Shown here piece by piece: positions 1 through 6,151 of a stretch of DNA of 6,880 bases (the first letter of the stretch is position 1; the number at the start of each line of letters is the position of its first letter). The stretch is from the NCBI GenBank assembly GCA_946480495.1, contig CAMLKO010000055.1:1-6880 (forward strand), read 5' to 3'. A model generated the notes under the pieces. That model was given only the letters and a program-made list of their open reading frames with translations, had not been told where the DNA came from and ran no database searches. This DNA is from an uncultured Caulobacteraceae bacterium. GTDB lineage: Bacteria > Pseudomonadota > Alphaproteobacteria > Caulobacterales > Caulobacteraceae. Made by a program: the position numbers and the translations under genes.

Positions 1-579
1 GAAGCGCGCACGGAGCTGACCGGCGACAGCGCCTTCCACACGCCGGCCGTCCGCTCGGCCTTCGAGCGCCTGCCCGATGACCTGAAGAGCTCATGGCGCT
101 GGTGGCGCGTTCCGGCCCCGCCGACGCGGAACAGCGATCTGGGTTCAATCCTCGAAGACGACGCGAGCTGGCGGCCGGAAGAGGACACGGGGCGCCTGGT
201 CTCGCTCATGACTCCGGCGCACCGCGCACGGTTGATGGAGGGATCCGTCGGGGCGGTGTTCCGGCGAACCCGGGCGGATGGCCAGCGGGCCGAGGTGCGC
301 ACCGACGGACTGGCCGGATGCCTGCGCACGCCGCGCGGCGGCTCCTCCCGCCAGACCATCGCGCTGATGCGGGACGGCCAGGTCCGCTCGCGGCTGCTCA
401 CCCCCCGCGAAGGGGCGCGGCTGATGGGCCTGCCCGACAGCTACCGGCTGCCCGAGCGCGCCACGGCGGCCCTGCACGTGGTGGGCGACGGGGTCGCGGT
501 TCCCGTGGTCCGCTGGCTGGCCGAACAGCTGCTGGAGCCGCTGCTCCGCGATGCCGCGCCGGCCCTCGCGGCGGAGTGA
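1..579 (+). CDS. DNA cytosine-5 methyltransferase, C-terminal part (5' end outside window)
   Basis: The frame is open from the first base to TGA at 577-579, giving 192 residues of a protein that begins outside the window. The C-terminal third matches the end of C5-cytosine DNA methyltransferases. A target-recognition-like segment ends in GLAGCLRTPRGGSSRQ (about residues 103-118 of the fragment). Motif IX follows as RLLTPREGARLMGLPDSY (131-148), then motif X as GDGVAVP (162-168) and a closing helix. The usual motif X reads GN(A/S)VxPxxA, so the Asn is replaced by Asp here, and the motif is shifted by inserted residues. The family transfers a methyl group from S-adenosylmethionine to C5 of cytosine in duplex DNA. 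The catalytic Pro-Cys and the cofactor motifs would lie upstream and cannot be checked. A vsr gene lies downstream, which supports a Dcm-like role. Recognition sequence is unknown. The family call is firm; whether the enzyme is solitary or part of a restriction system is open. Confidence 0.88.
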   Translation, partial: EARTELTGDSAFHTPAVRSAFERLPDDLKSSWRWWRVPAPPTRNSDLGSILEDDASWRPEEDTGRLVSLMTPAHRARLMEGSVGAVFRRTRADGQRAEVRTDGLAGCLRTPRGGSSRQTIALMRDGQVRSRLLTPREGARLMGLPDSYRLPERATAALHVVGDGVAVPVVRWLAEQLLEPLLRDAAPALAAE

Positions 580-655
580 TCTTCAAGCCGGCCCCAGTTT
601 CTCTGGCTTAACGCCGCGCCTTTGCCCGCATAAGGTCGCCGCCGAGAGCTCCAAC

Positions 656-660
656 GAGAG
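656..660 (+). promoter_or_regulatory. Ribosome binding site of cysK
   Basis: GAGAG ends 6 bases before the ATG at 667. It is a reasonable purine-rich Shine-Dalgarno match and supports this start. There is no alternative upstream ATG in frame. Confidence 0.5.
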
Positions 661-666
661 ACCGCG

Positions 667-1644
667 ATGCCGAACACCTATGACGCCGCCCGTTTCAAGC
701 GCGCGGGCCGGGGCAAGATCTTCGACTCCATTATCGACACCATCGGCGACACGCCGCTGGTGCGGCTGCCCAGGCTGTCGGCGCAGATCAAGCCGAAGGG
801 CGAGGTGCTGGCCAAGCTCGAGTTCTTCAATCCGCTCGCCTCGGTGAAGGACCGCATCGGCATCGCCATGGTGGAGTCGCTCGAGGCCCAAGGGCTGCTG
901 AAGCCGGGCTCGACCATCATCGAGCCGACCAGCGGCAACACCGGCATCGCGCTGGCGTTCGCCGGCGCCGCCAAGGGCTACCCGGTGGTGCTGGTGATGC
1001 CCGACTCCAATTCGATGGAGCGGCGAAAGATGCTGCTGATCCTTGGCGCGCGTCTGGAGCTGACGCCGGCCGAGAAGGGGATGCGCGGCGCCGTCGCCCG
1101 CGCGCAGGAGCTGCTGGCGGAAATCCCGGGCTCCGTCATGCCCCAGCAGTTCGAGAACGAGGCCAACCCGCTGATCCACCGCGTCTCGACGGCCGAGGAA
1201 ATCTGGAACGACACCAAGGGCGCGGTCGACGTGGTTGTCTCGGGCGTCGGCACCGGCGGCACCATCACCGGCGTCGGCCAGGTGCTGAAGGCCCGCAAGC
1301 CCTCGGTGAAGATGGTCGCGGTCGAGCCGGAGACCTCGGCGGTGCTGTCGGGCGGCCAGCCGGGCTCGCACAAGATCCAGGGCATCGGCGCGGGCTTCGT
1401 GCCCTCCATCCTCGACCGAGGCGTCATCGACGAGGTCGTGAAAGTCTCCAACGACGATAGTTTCGACATGGCCCGCCGCGCGGCGCGCGTGGAAGGCATC
1501 CCGGTCGGCATCTCCTCGGGCGCGGCGCTGACGGCGGCCTTCGACATCGCGCTGCGCGACGAGAGCGCCGGCAAGACCATCGTCGCCATCATCCCGAGCT
1601 TCGCCGAGCGCTATCTGTCGACGGCGCTGTTCGAGGGCCTTTGA
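667..1644 (+). CDS. cysK: Cysteine synthase A (O-acetylserine sulfhydrylase), PLP-dependent
   Basis: This 325-residue cytoplasmic enzyme makes L-cysteine and acetate from O-acetyl-L-serine and sulfide, the last step of sulfate assimilation. It is a fold type II pyridoxal-phosphate protein. The PLP lysine is K61 in [11 protein letters not shown]. The substrate loop TSGNTG is at 88-93, and the PLP-phosphate loop GTGGT at 195-199. The CysK hallmark [11 protein letters not shown] is at 236-246, which favours CysK over CysM or cystathionine beta-synthase. The C-terminal [10 protein letters not shown] (310-319) carries the serine near the PLP ring nitrogen; most relatives have Gly where this has Ala313. 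Compared with E. coli CysK the protein has about 16 extra N-terminal residues before [11 protein letters not shown]. No internal ATG offers a shorter start, and a ribosome site precedes 667. The gene follows the methylase after 87 bp, and its stop overlaps the vsr start, so cysK and vsr share a transcript. I see no cysteine-responsive or CysB-type site. Confidence 0.95.
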   Translation: MPNTYDAARFKRAGRGKIFDSIIDTIGDTPLVRLPRLSAQIKPKGEVLAKLEFFNPLASVKDRIGIAMVESLEAQGLLKPGSTIIEPTSGNTGIALAFAGAAKGYPVVLVMPDSNSMERRKMLLILGARLELTPAEKGMRGAVARAQELLAEIPGSVMPQQFENEANPLIHRVSTAEEIWNDTKGAVDVVVSGVGTGGTITGVGQVLKARKPSVKMVAVEPETSAVLSGGQPGSHKIQGIGAGFVPSILDRGVIDEVVKVSNDDSFDMARRAARVEGIPVGISSGAALTAAFDIALRDESAGKTIVAIIPSFAERYLSTALFEGL

Positions 1645-2075
1645 GCGACGTCTTCGATCCGGAGAAACGCTCGGCGGTGATGCGCCGGGTCAAGGGGCGC
1701 GACACGGCGCCGGAACGCACGGTGCGCCGCCTGCTGACGGGGCTCGGCGCGCGCTACCGGCTCCATCGCAAGGACCTGCCGGGCAACCCCGACATCGTGC
1801 TGCCGGGACGCCGCCTCGCCGTCTTCGTGCACGGCTGCTTCTGGCACGGACACGACTGCGCGCGGGGCGCCCGCGTGCCCAAGGCCAACCGCGACTACTG
1901 GACCGCCAAGGTCGCCCGCAACGTCGCCCGTGACCAACGCGCGCGAGAGGCGCTGACGGCCGCCGGATGGCGCGTCGAGACGGTGTGGGAATGCGAGCTC
2001 AAGGATCGGGCGGCCGTGCAGGCCCGCCTGAAGGCGTTGCTGGATCAGGCCGCTTCGGCGTCGAAACCGGTCTGA
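1641..2075 (+). CDS. vsr: Very short patch repair endonuclease (Vsr)
   Basis: Vsr nicks DNA 5' of the T in T:G mismatches that arise when 5-methylcytosine deaminates, starting short-patch repair back to C:G. The 144-residue product keeps the known key positions in almost the same numbering as E. coli Vsr: Glu25, Asp51 in [11 protein letters not shown], His64 and His69 in the [10 protein letters not shown] block, and the zinc ligands Cys66, His71, Cys73 and Cys118 (in WECE). The intercalating aromatics Phe67 and Trp68 are present; Trp87 fits the third one after a one-residue insertion. The start is TTG at 1641, which overlaps the cysK stop as TTGA. The resulting N-terminus [25 protein letters not shown] aligns from its first residue with E. 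coli MADV..., supporting the rare start. GAGGG at 1633-1637 is a possible but closely spaced ribosome site, so translational coupling to cysK is likely. The protein is about 12 residues shorter than E. coli Vsr at the C-terminus. Its partner methylase is probably the one at 1-579. Confidence 0.95.
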   Translation: MSDVFDPEKRSAVMRRVKGRDTAPERTVRRLLTGLGARYRLHRKDLPGNPDIVLPGRRLAVFVHGCFWHGHDCARGARVPKANRDYWTAKVARNVARDQRAREALTAAGWRVETVWECELKDRAAVQARLKALLDQAASASKPV

Positions 2076-3790
2076 CCGGAGACCACGGCCTCGAGCACCG
2101 CATAGAGCTGCGAGGGCTCGATCGGCTTGCCGACATAGCCGTTCATGCCGGCCGCCATGCAGGCGTCCCAGTCCTTGGGCGTGGCCGAGGCGGTGATGGC
2201 GATGACGGGCGTCTCGCGGTTGGGACCCACGGTGGCCCGCAGGCGGCGCGTCGCCTCCCGGCCGTCGATGCCGGGCATGTAGACGTCCATGAGGATGATG
2301 TCGAAGGGCTCGCGGGCCAGGCGCTCGAGGCCCTCTTCCGCCGAGGCCGCCGTCTCCGGGACGATGCCGAGCGGGGCCAGCACCAGCGAAATGGCCTGGC
2401 GGTTCACGGCATGGTCGTCGACCACCAGCACGCGGGCCTCGACGGCGGCCGGGGCCTGCTCGATGGCGGGCGCCTCGACCTCCTCGAAGGGGAGGGTGAC
2501 GACGAAGCTCGCGCCCTTGCCGGCGGCGCTCGAGGCCGTGAGGTCGCCGCCCAGCAGGCGGGCGAGCTCGCGGCTGATGACCAGGCCCAGGCCCGAGCCG
2601 CCGTACTTGCGCGCCACGCCCGCGTCGAGCTGGTCGAAGGGGGTGAACAGGCGCTCGATCTGGTCGGCGGTCATGCCGGGGCCGGTGTCCTCCACCGCCA
2701 TCGAGATGGTGGTGAGGCCGCCCGGCTCGCGCGCCACGGCCAGGCGCAGCGTGACCGAGCCGGTCTCGGTGAACTTGATGGCGTTGGACAGCAGGTTGTT
2801 GAGCACCTGGCGAAGGCGGGTCGGATCGCCCTTCACCCAGCGCGGCAGGTGGACGGCGCCGTCGAGCCGCAGCCTCAGGCCCTTGGCCTTGGCCTGCGGC
2901 TGCCACATGCGGATCACCTCGCCGATGGTGCGGCGCAGGTCGATCGGCATCTGCTCGACGCTCATCCGCCCGGCTTCCAGCTTGGCGAAGTCGAGCATGT
3001 CGTTGAGCAGGGTGCGCATCATCTGGCCGGCATGGCCGATCAACTCGGCCTGGCTGCGGCCGCTCGCGCAGGCGGCGTTACGCTCCAGTTCGCTGGCGCC
3101 GGCCAGGATGGCGCTGATCGGCGTGCGCAGCTCGTGGCCGATCATGGCGACGAAGGCCGACTTGGCCTCGACGGCGGCTTCGGCCTCGCGGCGGCGCTGG
3201 TCGGATTCGAGCTTGGCCTCCAGCTCGGCCTTGCGGGCCTCCTCGGTGGTCAGCCAGGCGCCGAAGATGTTGAAGGCGATCACCGCGACGGCGAAGACCA
3301 GGGCGCCGATCTCGGCGCCGCTGGTGCGTCCCCAGTCCAGCAGCGGCATCAGGAACAGGAAGGAGAGGTAAGGAACGGCCGAAACCGTGAAGGCCAGCCG
3401 CGAGCCGCGGCTCATGGCGATCAGGTTGGTGAGCGAGCTCGCCATCAGCGCAAAGCCCAGCGCCGGGCCATAGTGGCCGCCTTCCACCCAGAGCACGGGG
3501 CCGAGCGCGCAGAAGGCGATGCCCGAGGGAACGTAGAGCGGGATCGCGGTCAGCACCGCCAGCGCGGGCGTTTGCGGCGGCTTCTTGAGCAGCGGCCCGT
3601 TCAGCGACAGCTCCAGAACCTGGGCGCCGAGGTAGATGGCCAGCCAGATCCAGACCTGCCACCAGTTGTAGGTCATCTGGACGCCGACGGCGATCAAGGC
3701 CACGGCGATGAAACGCATGGGCAGGTGACGCCGGCGCGATTGCGCGGCGGCGAGCAGCCCGTACCTGTCTTCCTGTCCGGACAGGAGCAT
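2045..3790 (-). CDS. Membrane-bound hybrid sensor histidine kinase with receiver domain
   Basis: The 581-residue protein senses an unknown signal and passes phosphate from ATP to a histidine, then to its own receiver. Numbering from ATG at 3790, about six hydrophobic segments occupy roughly 26-44, 46-63, 76-100, 108-126, 132-151 and 161-180, with little periplasmic sequence. A charged, coiled-coil-like linker (182-210) follows. The H-box is GHELRTP with His219. The ATPase domain has NNLLSNAIKF (331-340), VEDTGPGM (366-373), FTPFDQ (382-387) and GGSGLGL (397-403). A receiver covers about 453-568, with Asp458/Asp459, phosphoacceptor Asp502 in LMDVYMPG, Thr533 and Lys555. All catalytic residues are present. 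There is no PAS, HAMP or Hpt domain, so a separate phosphotransfer protein is expected. I prefer ATG at 3790 because GGGGAA lies just upstream. A TTG at 3802 would add four residues but has no ribosome site. The 3' end overlaps vsr by 31 bp, and no response regulator is adjacent. The family call is sure; the pathway is unknown. Confidence 0.92.
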   Translation of the reverse strand: MLLSGQEDRYGLLAAAQSRRRHLPMRFIAVALIAVGVQMTYNWWQVWIWLAIYLGAQVLELSLNGPLLKKPPQTPALAVLTAIPLYVPSGIAFCALGPVLWVEGGHYGPALGFALMASSLTNLIAMSRGSRLAFTVSAVPYLSFLFLMPLLDWGRTSGAEIGALVFAVAVIAFNIFGAWLTTEEARKAELEAKLESDQRRREAEAAVEAKSAFVAMIGHELRTPISAILAGASELERNAACASGRSQAELIGHAGQMMRTLLNDMLDFAKLEAGRMSVEQMPIDLRRTIGEVIRMWQPQAKAKGLRLRLDGAVHLPRWVKGDPTRLRQVLNNLLSNAIKFTETGSVTLRLAVAREPGGLTTISMAVEDTGPGMTADQIERLFTPFDQLDAGVARKYGGSGLGLVISRELARLLGGDLTASSAAGKGASFVVTLPFEEVEAPAIEQAPAAVEARVLVVDDHAVNRQAISLVLAPLGIVPETAASAEEGLERLAREPFDIILMDVYMPGIDGREATRRLRATVGPNRETPVIAITASATPKDWDACMAAGMNGYVGKPIEPSQLYAVLEAVVSGQTGFDAEAA

Positions 3791-3794
3791 GCGT

Positions 3795-3800
3795 TTCCCC
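3795..3800 (-). promoter_or_regulatory. Ribosome binding site of the hybrid kinase, decides the start
   Basis: Read on the - strand, GGGGAA lies 4 bases before the ATG at 3790. The in-frame TTG at 3802 has only CCTCAAA directly in front of it, so the ATG is the better start. Confidence 0.45.
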
Positions 3801-3847
3801 AATTTGAGGCCGCAACCTACGCCCGGGTTCCTAAATGAGAATGAAAG

Positions 3848-3865
3848 AACAGCGCTACCGCTGTT
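3848..3865. promoter_or_regulatory. 18-bp inverted repeat upstream of the hybrid kinase, possible operator
   Basis: AACAGCG and CGCTGTT are perfect 7-bp inverted arms around a 4-base centre, CTAC. The site lies about 58-75 bp upstream of the kinase ATG, in the only non-coding stretch available for its promoter. A dyad of this size could bind a dimeric regulator. It could also form a small RNA hairpin in the 5' leader. No strong T-run follows on either strand, so it is not a convincing terminator. No matching regulator gene is in the window. Confidence 0.35.
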
Positions 3866-3883
3866 GGTTAAGGCCGGTTAGCG

Positions 3884-3912
3884 AAAAGGCCCGGCGCGAG
3901 GGCCGGGCCTTT
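3884..3912 (-). terminator. Rho-independent terminator of the fatty-acid oxidation operon
   Basis: An 11-bp perfect stem (AAAGGCCCGGC at 3885-3895 pairs with GCCGGGCCTTT at 3902-3912) encloses a 6-base loop. On the - strand the stem runs into TTTT, a short T-tract, 26 bases after the stop of the alpha subunit gene at 3938. It should end the operon transcript and separate it from the kinase gene downstream on the same strand. The + strand side ends in TTTAA, so it would work weakly in that direction. Confidence 0.85.
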
Positions 3913-3937
3913 AAGGTCTTCCTTATGGATCAACCGC

Positions 3938-6133
3938 TTAGGCGGCCTTGGCCTTGGCGAACCGGCCGTAGAAGGTCTCTCCGGAGGCCGCCATCTCCCT
4001 AAGAAGCTTGGGCGGAGCGAACCGCGAGCCATACTTTTCGGTTAACCGGTCGCAGGTTTCGACGAACTTCGCCGCGCCGACGGAATCGATCAGGCTGATC
4101 GGCCCGCCGGTCCAGGGCGCAAAGCCCCAGCCGAGGATCGCGCCCACGTCCGCATCGCGCGGATCGGTGACGACGCCTTCCTCGAAGCAGCGCGCGGCCT
4201 CGACGGCCTGGCGGTAGAGCAGGCGCGTGCGGATCTCTTCGATCAGCTCCTTGGTCGCATCGGCGGTCTTCACCGGCGCGAGGTCGGAAAGCCCCGGCCA
4301 CAGGCGCTTGGGCCCATCCGCCGGATAGTCGTAGAAGCCCTTGCCGTTCTTGCGGCCATACCGGCCAAGATCGACCACCATCTTGGAGATCAGGGTGTCG
4401 ACGGGTCCGGCGACATACTGGTCGCCGAGGTCCTTCTTCGTCGCCTCGCGGACCTTGTGGGCCAGGTCGAGCGCCACGTCGTCGTTCATCTCGAGCGGAC
4501 CGCGGGGCATACCGGTGGCCCTACCGACGTTATCGATGATCGCCGGCGCAATGCCGTCGGTCAGCATTTCCAGCCCTTCGGTGACGAAGGTGCCGAAGCA
4601 GCGGCTGGTGTAGAAGCCGCGGCTGTCGTTCACGACGATGGGGGTCTTCTTGATCTTCAGGACGTAGTCGATCGACTTGGCCAGCGTCTCCTGGCTCGTC
4701 TCCTTGCCCATGATGATCTCGACCAGGCCCATCTTGTCGACCGGCGAGAAGAAGTGGATGCCGATGAAGTTGGCCGGGCGAGCGGAGGCCTTGGCCAGGC
4801 CGGTGATCGGCAGGGTCGAGGTGTTGGAGCCGAACACGGCGGTGTCGGCCAGCTGCGCCTCGGCCTTCTGGGTGACGTCGGCCTTGATCTCGCGGCTTTC
4901 GAACACCGCCTCGACGACGAGGTCCGAGCCCTTCACGTGGCTGTAGTCGGTGGTCGGCGTGATGAGCGCGAGGACCTGGTCGGCCTTCTCCTGCGTCATC
5001 TTCTTGCGGCCGATGGCCTTCTCCAGAAGCTTCCTGGAGTAGTCCTTGCCCTTGTCGGCGGCTTCCTGCGACTGGTCGATCAGGACCGTTTCGATGCCGG
5101 CCATGGCCTGAACGTAGGCGATGCCCGCGCCCATCATGCCGGCGCCCAGAACGGCGACCTTCTTGACGTCGTACTTGTCGAAGCCCTGCGGGCGGCTGGC
5201 GCCCTTGCCCAGCTCCTGCATCGACAGGAACAGCGAGCGGATCATCGCCCGCGCCTGCGGCGTGGACATGGTCTTGAGGAAGTAGCGCGTCTCGATGCGC
5301 AGGCCCGCGTCGATGGGAACCTGCAGGCCCTCATAGACGCACTTCAGGATGTTCAGCTGGGCGGGATAGTTGCCGAAGGTCTGCTTGCGCAGCATGGCGT
5401 TGCCGACGATGAACACCTGCGCGCCGCCCGGCGTGTAGGGCCCGCCGCCGGGGATCTTGAAGTCCTTCTTGTCCCACGGCTGGACCGGGTCGCCCTTGGT
5501 CTTGACCCAGGTCTTGGCGGCCTCGACCGCCTGGCCCGGCTCGACCAGCTCGTGGACCACGCCCTTGGCGAGCGCCTCCTCGGCGGTCATCGACTTGCCT
5601 TCCAGGATCAGCGGCAGGGCGTTCATCGCCCCCATGATCCGCGGAAGCCGCTGGGTGCCGCCGGCGCCGGGCAAGAGGCCCACCTTGGCTTCGGGGAGAC
5701 CCAGCTGCAGCTTCGGGTTCTTGGCCGCCACGCGATAGTGGCCGGCCAGCGCGATCTCCAGCCCGCCGCCGAGCGCGAGGCCTTCCAGCGCGATGGCCAC
5801 CGGCTTGCCGCAGGTTTCCAGCGCCCGCAGCGTGCGGTTCAGGGTGAAGGAGCTGTCGAACTGAGCCCGCAGCTTCTCTTCGGCCGAACGGTTGTCCTGA
5901 CCGGCGCCTGCCGCGCCGCCCAGTTCGCCCAGGTCCGCGCCGGCGCAGAAGCCCGACGCCTTGCCCGAGGCGATGACCGCGCCCTTGATGGCGGCGTCGG
6001 TCTTGATCTGCTCGATCAGCTGCGGGAACTCGCGCATCACCGACTGGGTGATGGTGTTCATGCTGCGGCCGGGCACGTCGAAGGTGACCAGCGCAACGCC
6101 GTCGCCATCGACCTCGATCTTGAAGTTTTCCAT
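3938..6133 (-). CDS. fadB: Fatty-acid oxidation complex alpha subunit (enoyl-CoA hydratase / 3-hydroxyacyl-CoA dehydrogenase)
   Basis: This 731-residue cytoplasmic protein catalyses two beta-oxidation steps: hydration of 2-enoyl-CoA, then NAD-dependent oxidation of L-3-hydroxyacyl-CoA. Residues 1 to about 190 form a crotonase domain with oxyanion-hole segments SGFCAGADL (60-68) and ALGGGLE (120-126). The two catalytic glutamates are Glu126 and Glu148 (in GLPEAKVGLLPG). The dehydrogenase begins at about 323 with the NAD loop GAGMMG (330-335) and Asp353, typical for NAD use. His460 (GIHFFSPVDKMG) and Glu472 form the catalytic pair, with the same 12-residue spacing as in E. coli FadB. The C-terminal helical domains include ILGWGFAPWTGGP, common to this family. 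Length matches FadB (729) and FadJ (714). ATG at 6133 has AGGAA 8 bases upstream. The gene lies 18 bp after the thiolase stop, so they form an operon; this thiolase-first order resembles fadIJ rather than fadBA, so the symbol names the role and not strict orthology. Confidence 0.93.
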   Translation of the reverse strand: MENFKIEVDGDGVALVTFDVPGRSMNTITQSVMREFPQLIEQIKTDAAIKGAVIASGKASGFCAGADLGELGGAAGAGQDNRSAEEKLRAQFDSSFTLNRTLRALETCGKPVAIALEGLALGGGLEIALAGHYRVAAKNPKLQLGLPEAKVGLLPGAGGTQRLPRIMGAMNALPLILEGKSMTAEEALAKGVVHELVEPGQAVEAAKTWVKTKGDPVQPWDKKDFKIPGGGPYTPGGAQVFIVGNAMLRKQTFGNYPAQLNILKCVYEGLQVPIDAGLRIETRYFLKTMSTPQARAMIRSLFLSMQELGKGASRPQGFDKYDVKKVAVLGAGMMGAGIAYVQAMAGIETVLIDQSQEAADKGKDYSRKLLEKAIGRKKMTQEKADQVLALITPTTDYSHVKGSDLVVEAVFESREIKADVTQKAEAQLADTAVFGSNTSTLPITGLAKASARPANFIGIHFFSPVDKMGLVEIIMGKETSQETLAKSIDYVLKIKKTPIVVNDSRGFYTSRCFGTFVTEGLEMLTDGIAPAIIDNVGRATGMPRGPLEMNDDVALDLAHKVREATKKDLGDQYVAGPVDTLISKMVVDLGRYGRKNGKGFYDYPADGPKRLWPGLSDLAPVKTADATKELIEEIRTRLLYRQAVEAARCFEEGVVTDPRDADVGAILGWGFAPWTGGPISLIDSVGAAKFVETCDRLTEKYGSRFAPPKLLREMAASGETFYGRFAKAKAA

Positions 6134-6141
6134 TGTCGCTA

Positions 6142-6146
6142 TTCCT
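6142..6146 (-). promoter_or_regulatory. Ribosome binding site of the alpha subunit gene
   Basis: On the - strand AGGAA lies 8 bases before the ATG at 6133, inside the 18-bp gap after the thiolase TAG stop. It supports this start and independent initiation within the operon. Confidence 0.65.
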
Positions 6147-6151
6147 GAGGT

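Noticed and set aside
93..611. A 172-codon + strand frame overlapping the methyltransferase.
   Set aside because: It is out of frame with the clear motif IX and X sequence, and its translation is Arg/Ala/Gly/Pro-rich without similarity to any family I know.
585..612. A possible terminator hairpin after the methyltransferase (CCAG/CTGG and AAGCC/GGCTT pairs).
   Set aside because: The pairs share bases and cannot form together, each alone is only 4-5 bp, and no T-run follows.
604..635. A possible promoter for cysK (TTAACG with CATAAGG about 15 bp later).
   Set aside because: Both boxes fit poorly to either the E. coli or the Caulobacter housekeeping consensus, so I do not list it. A promoter in the 87-bp gap remains possible.
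1641..2075. The Vsr-like protein as the nuclease of a new restriction or defence system with the adjacent methylase.
   Set aside because: All catalytic, zinc and intercalating residues of classical Vsr are kept in almost identical numbering, and the length is that of a repair enzyme. A repair role is the simpler reading, and no other defence gene is present.
583..2906. Long - strand open frames across cysK, vsr and the kinase end (583-1371, 978-1592 and 1611-2906).
   Set aside because: They cross several real genes in other frames, are Arg/Gly/Ala/Pro-rich and show no motif. They are shadows.
3788..3802. TTG at 3802 as the start of the hybrid kinase.
   Set aside because: It has no ribosome site in front, whereas ATG at 3790 is preceded by GGGGAA. 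The difference is only four residues.
1967..3838. A 623-codon open frame on the + strand opposite the hybrid kinase.
   Set aside because: It mirrors the kinase, whose H, N, G and receiver motifs are clear. The translation is rich in Gly, Ala, Arg, His and Asp with no domain, which is the usual result of high-GC third positions on the opposite strand.
4457..6148. A 563-codon open frame on the + strand opposite the fatty-acid oxidation alpha subunit.
   Set aside because: Same reason: it lies fully antisense to a gene with intact crotonase and dehydrogenase motifs, and the translation shows low-complexity composition with no recognisable family.
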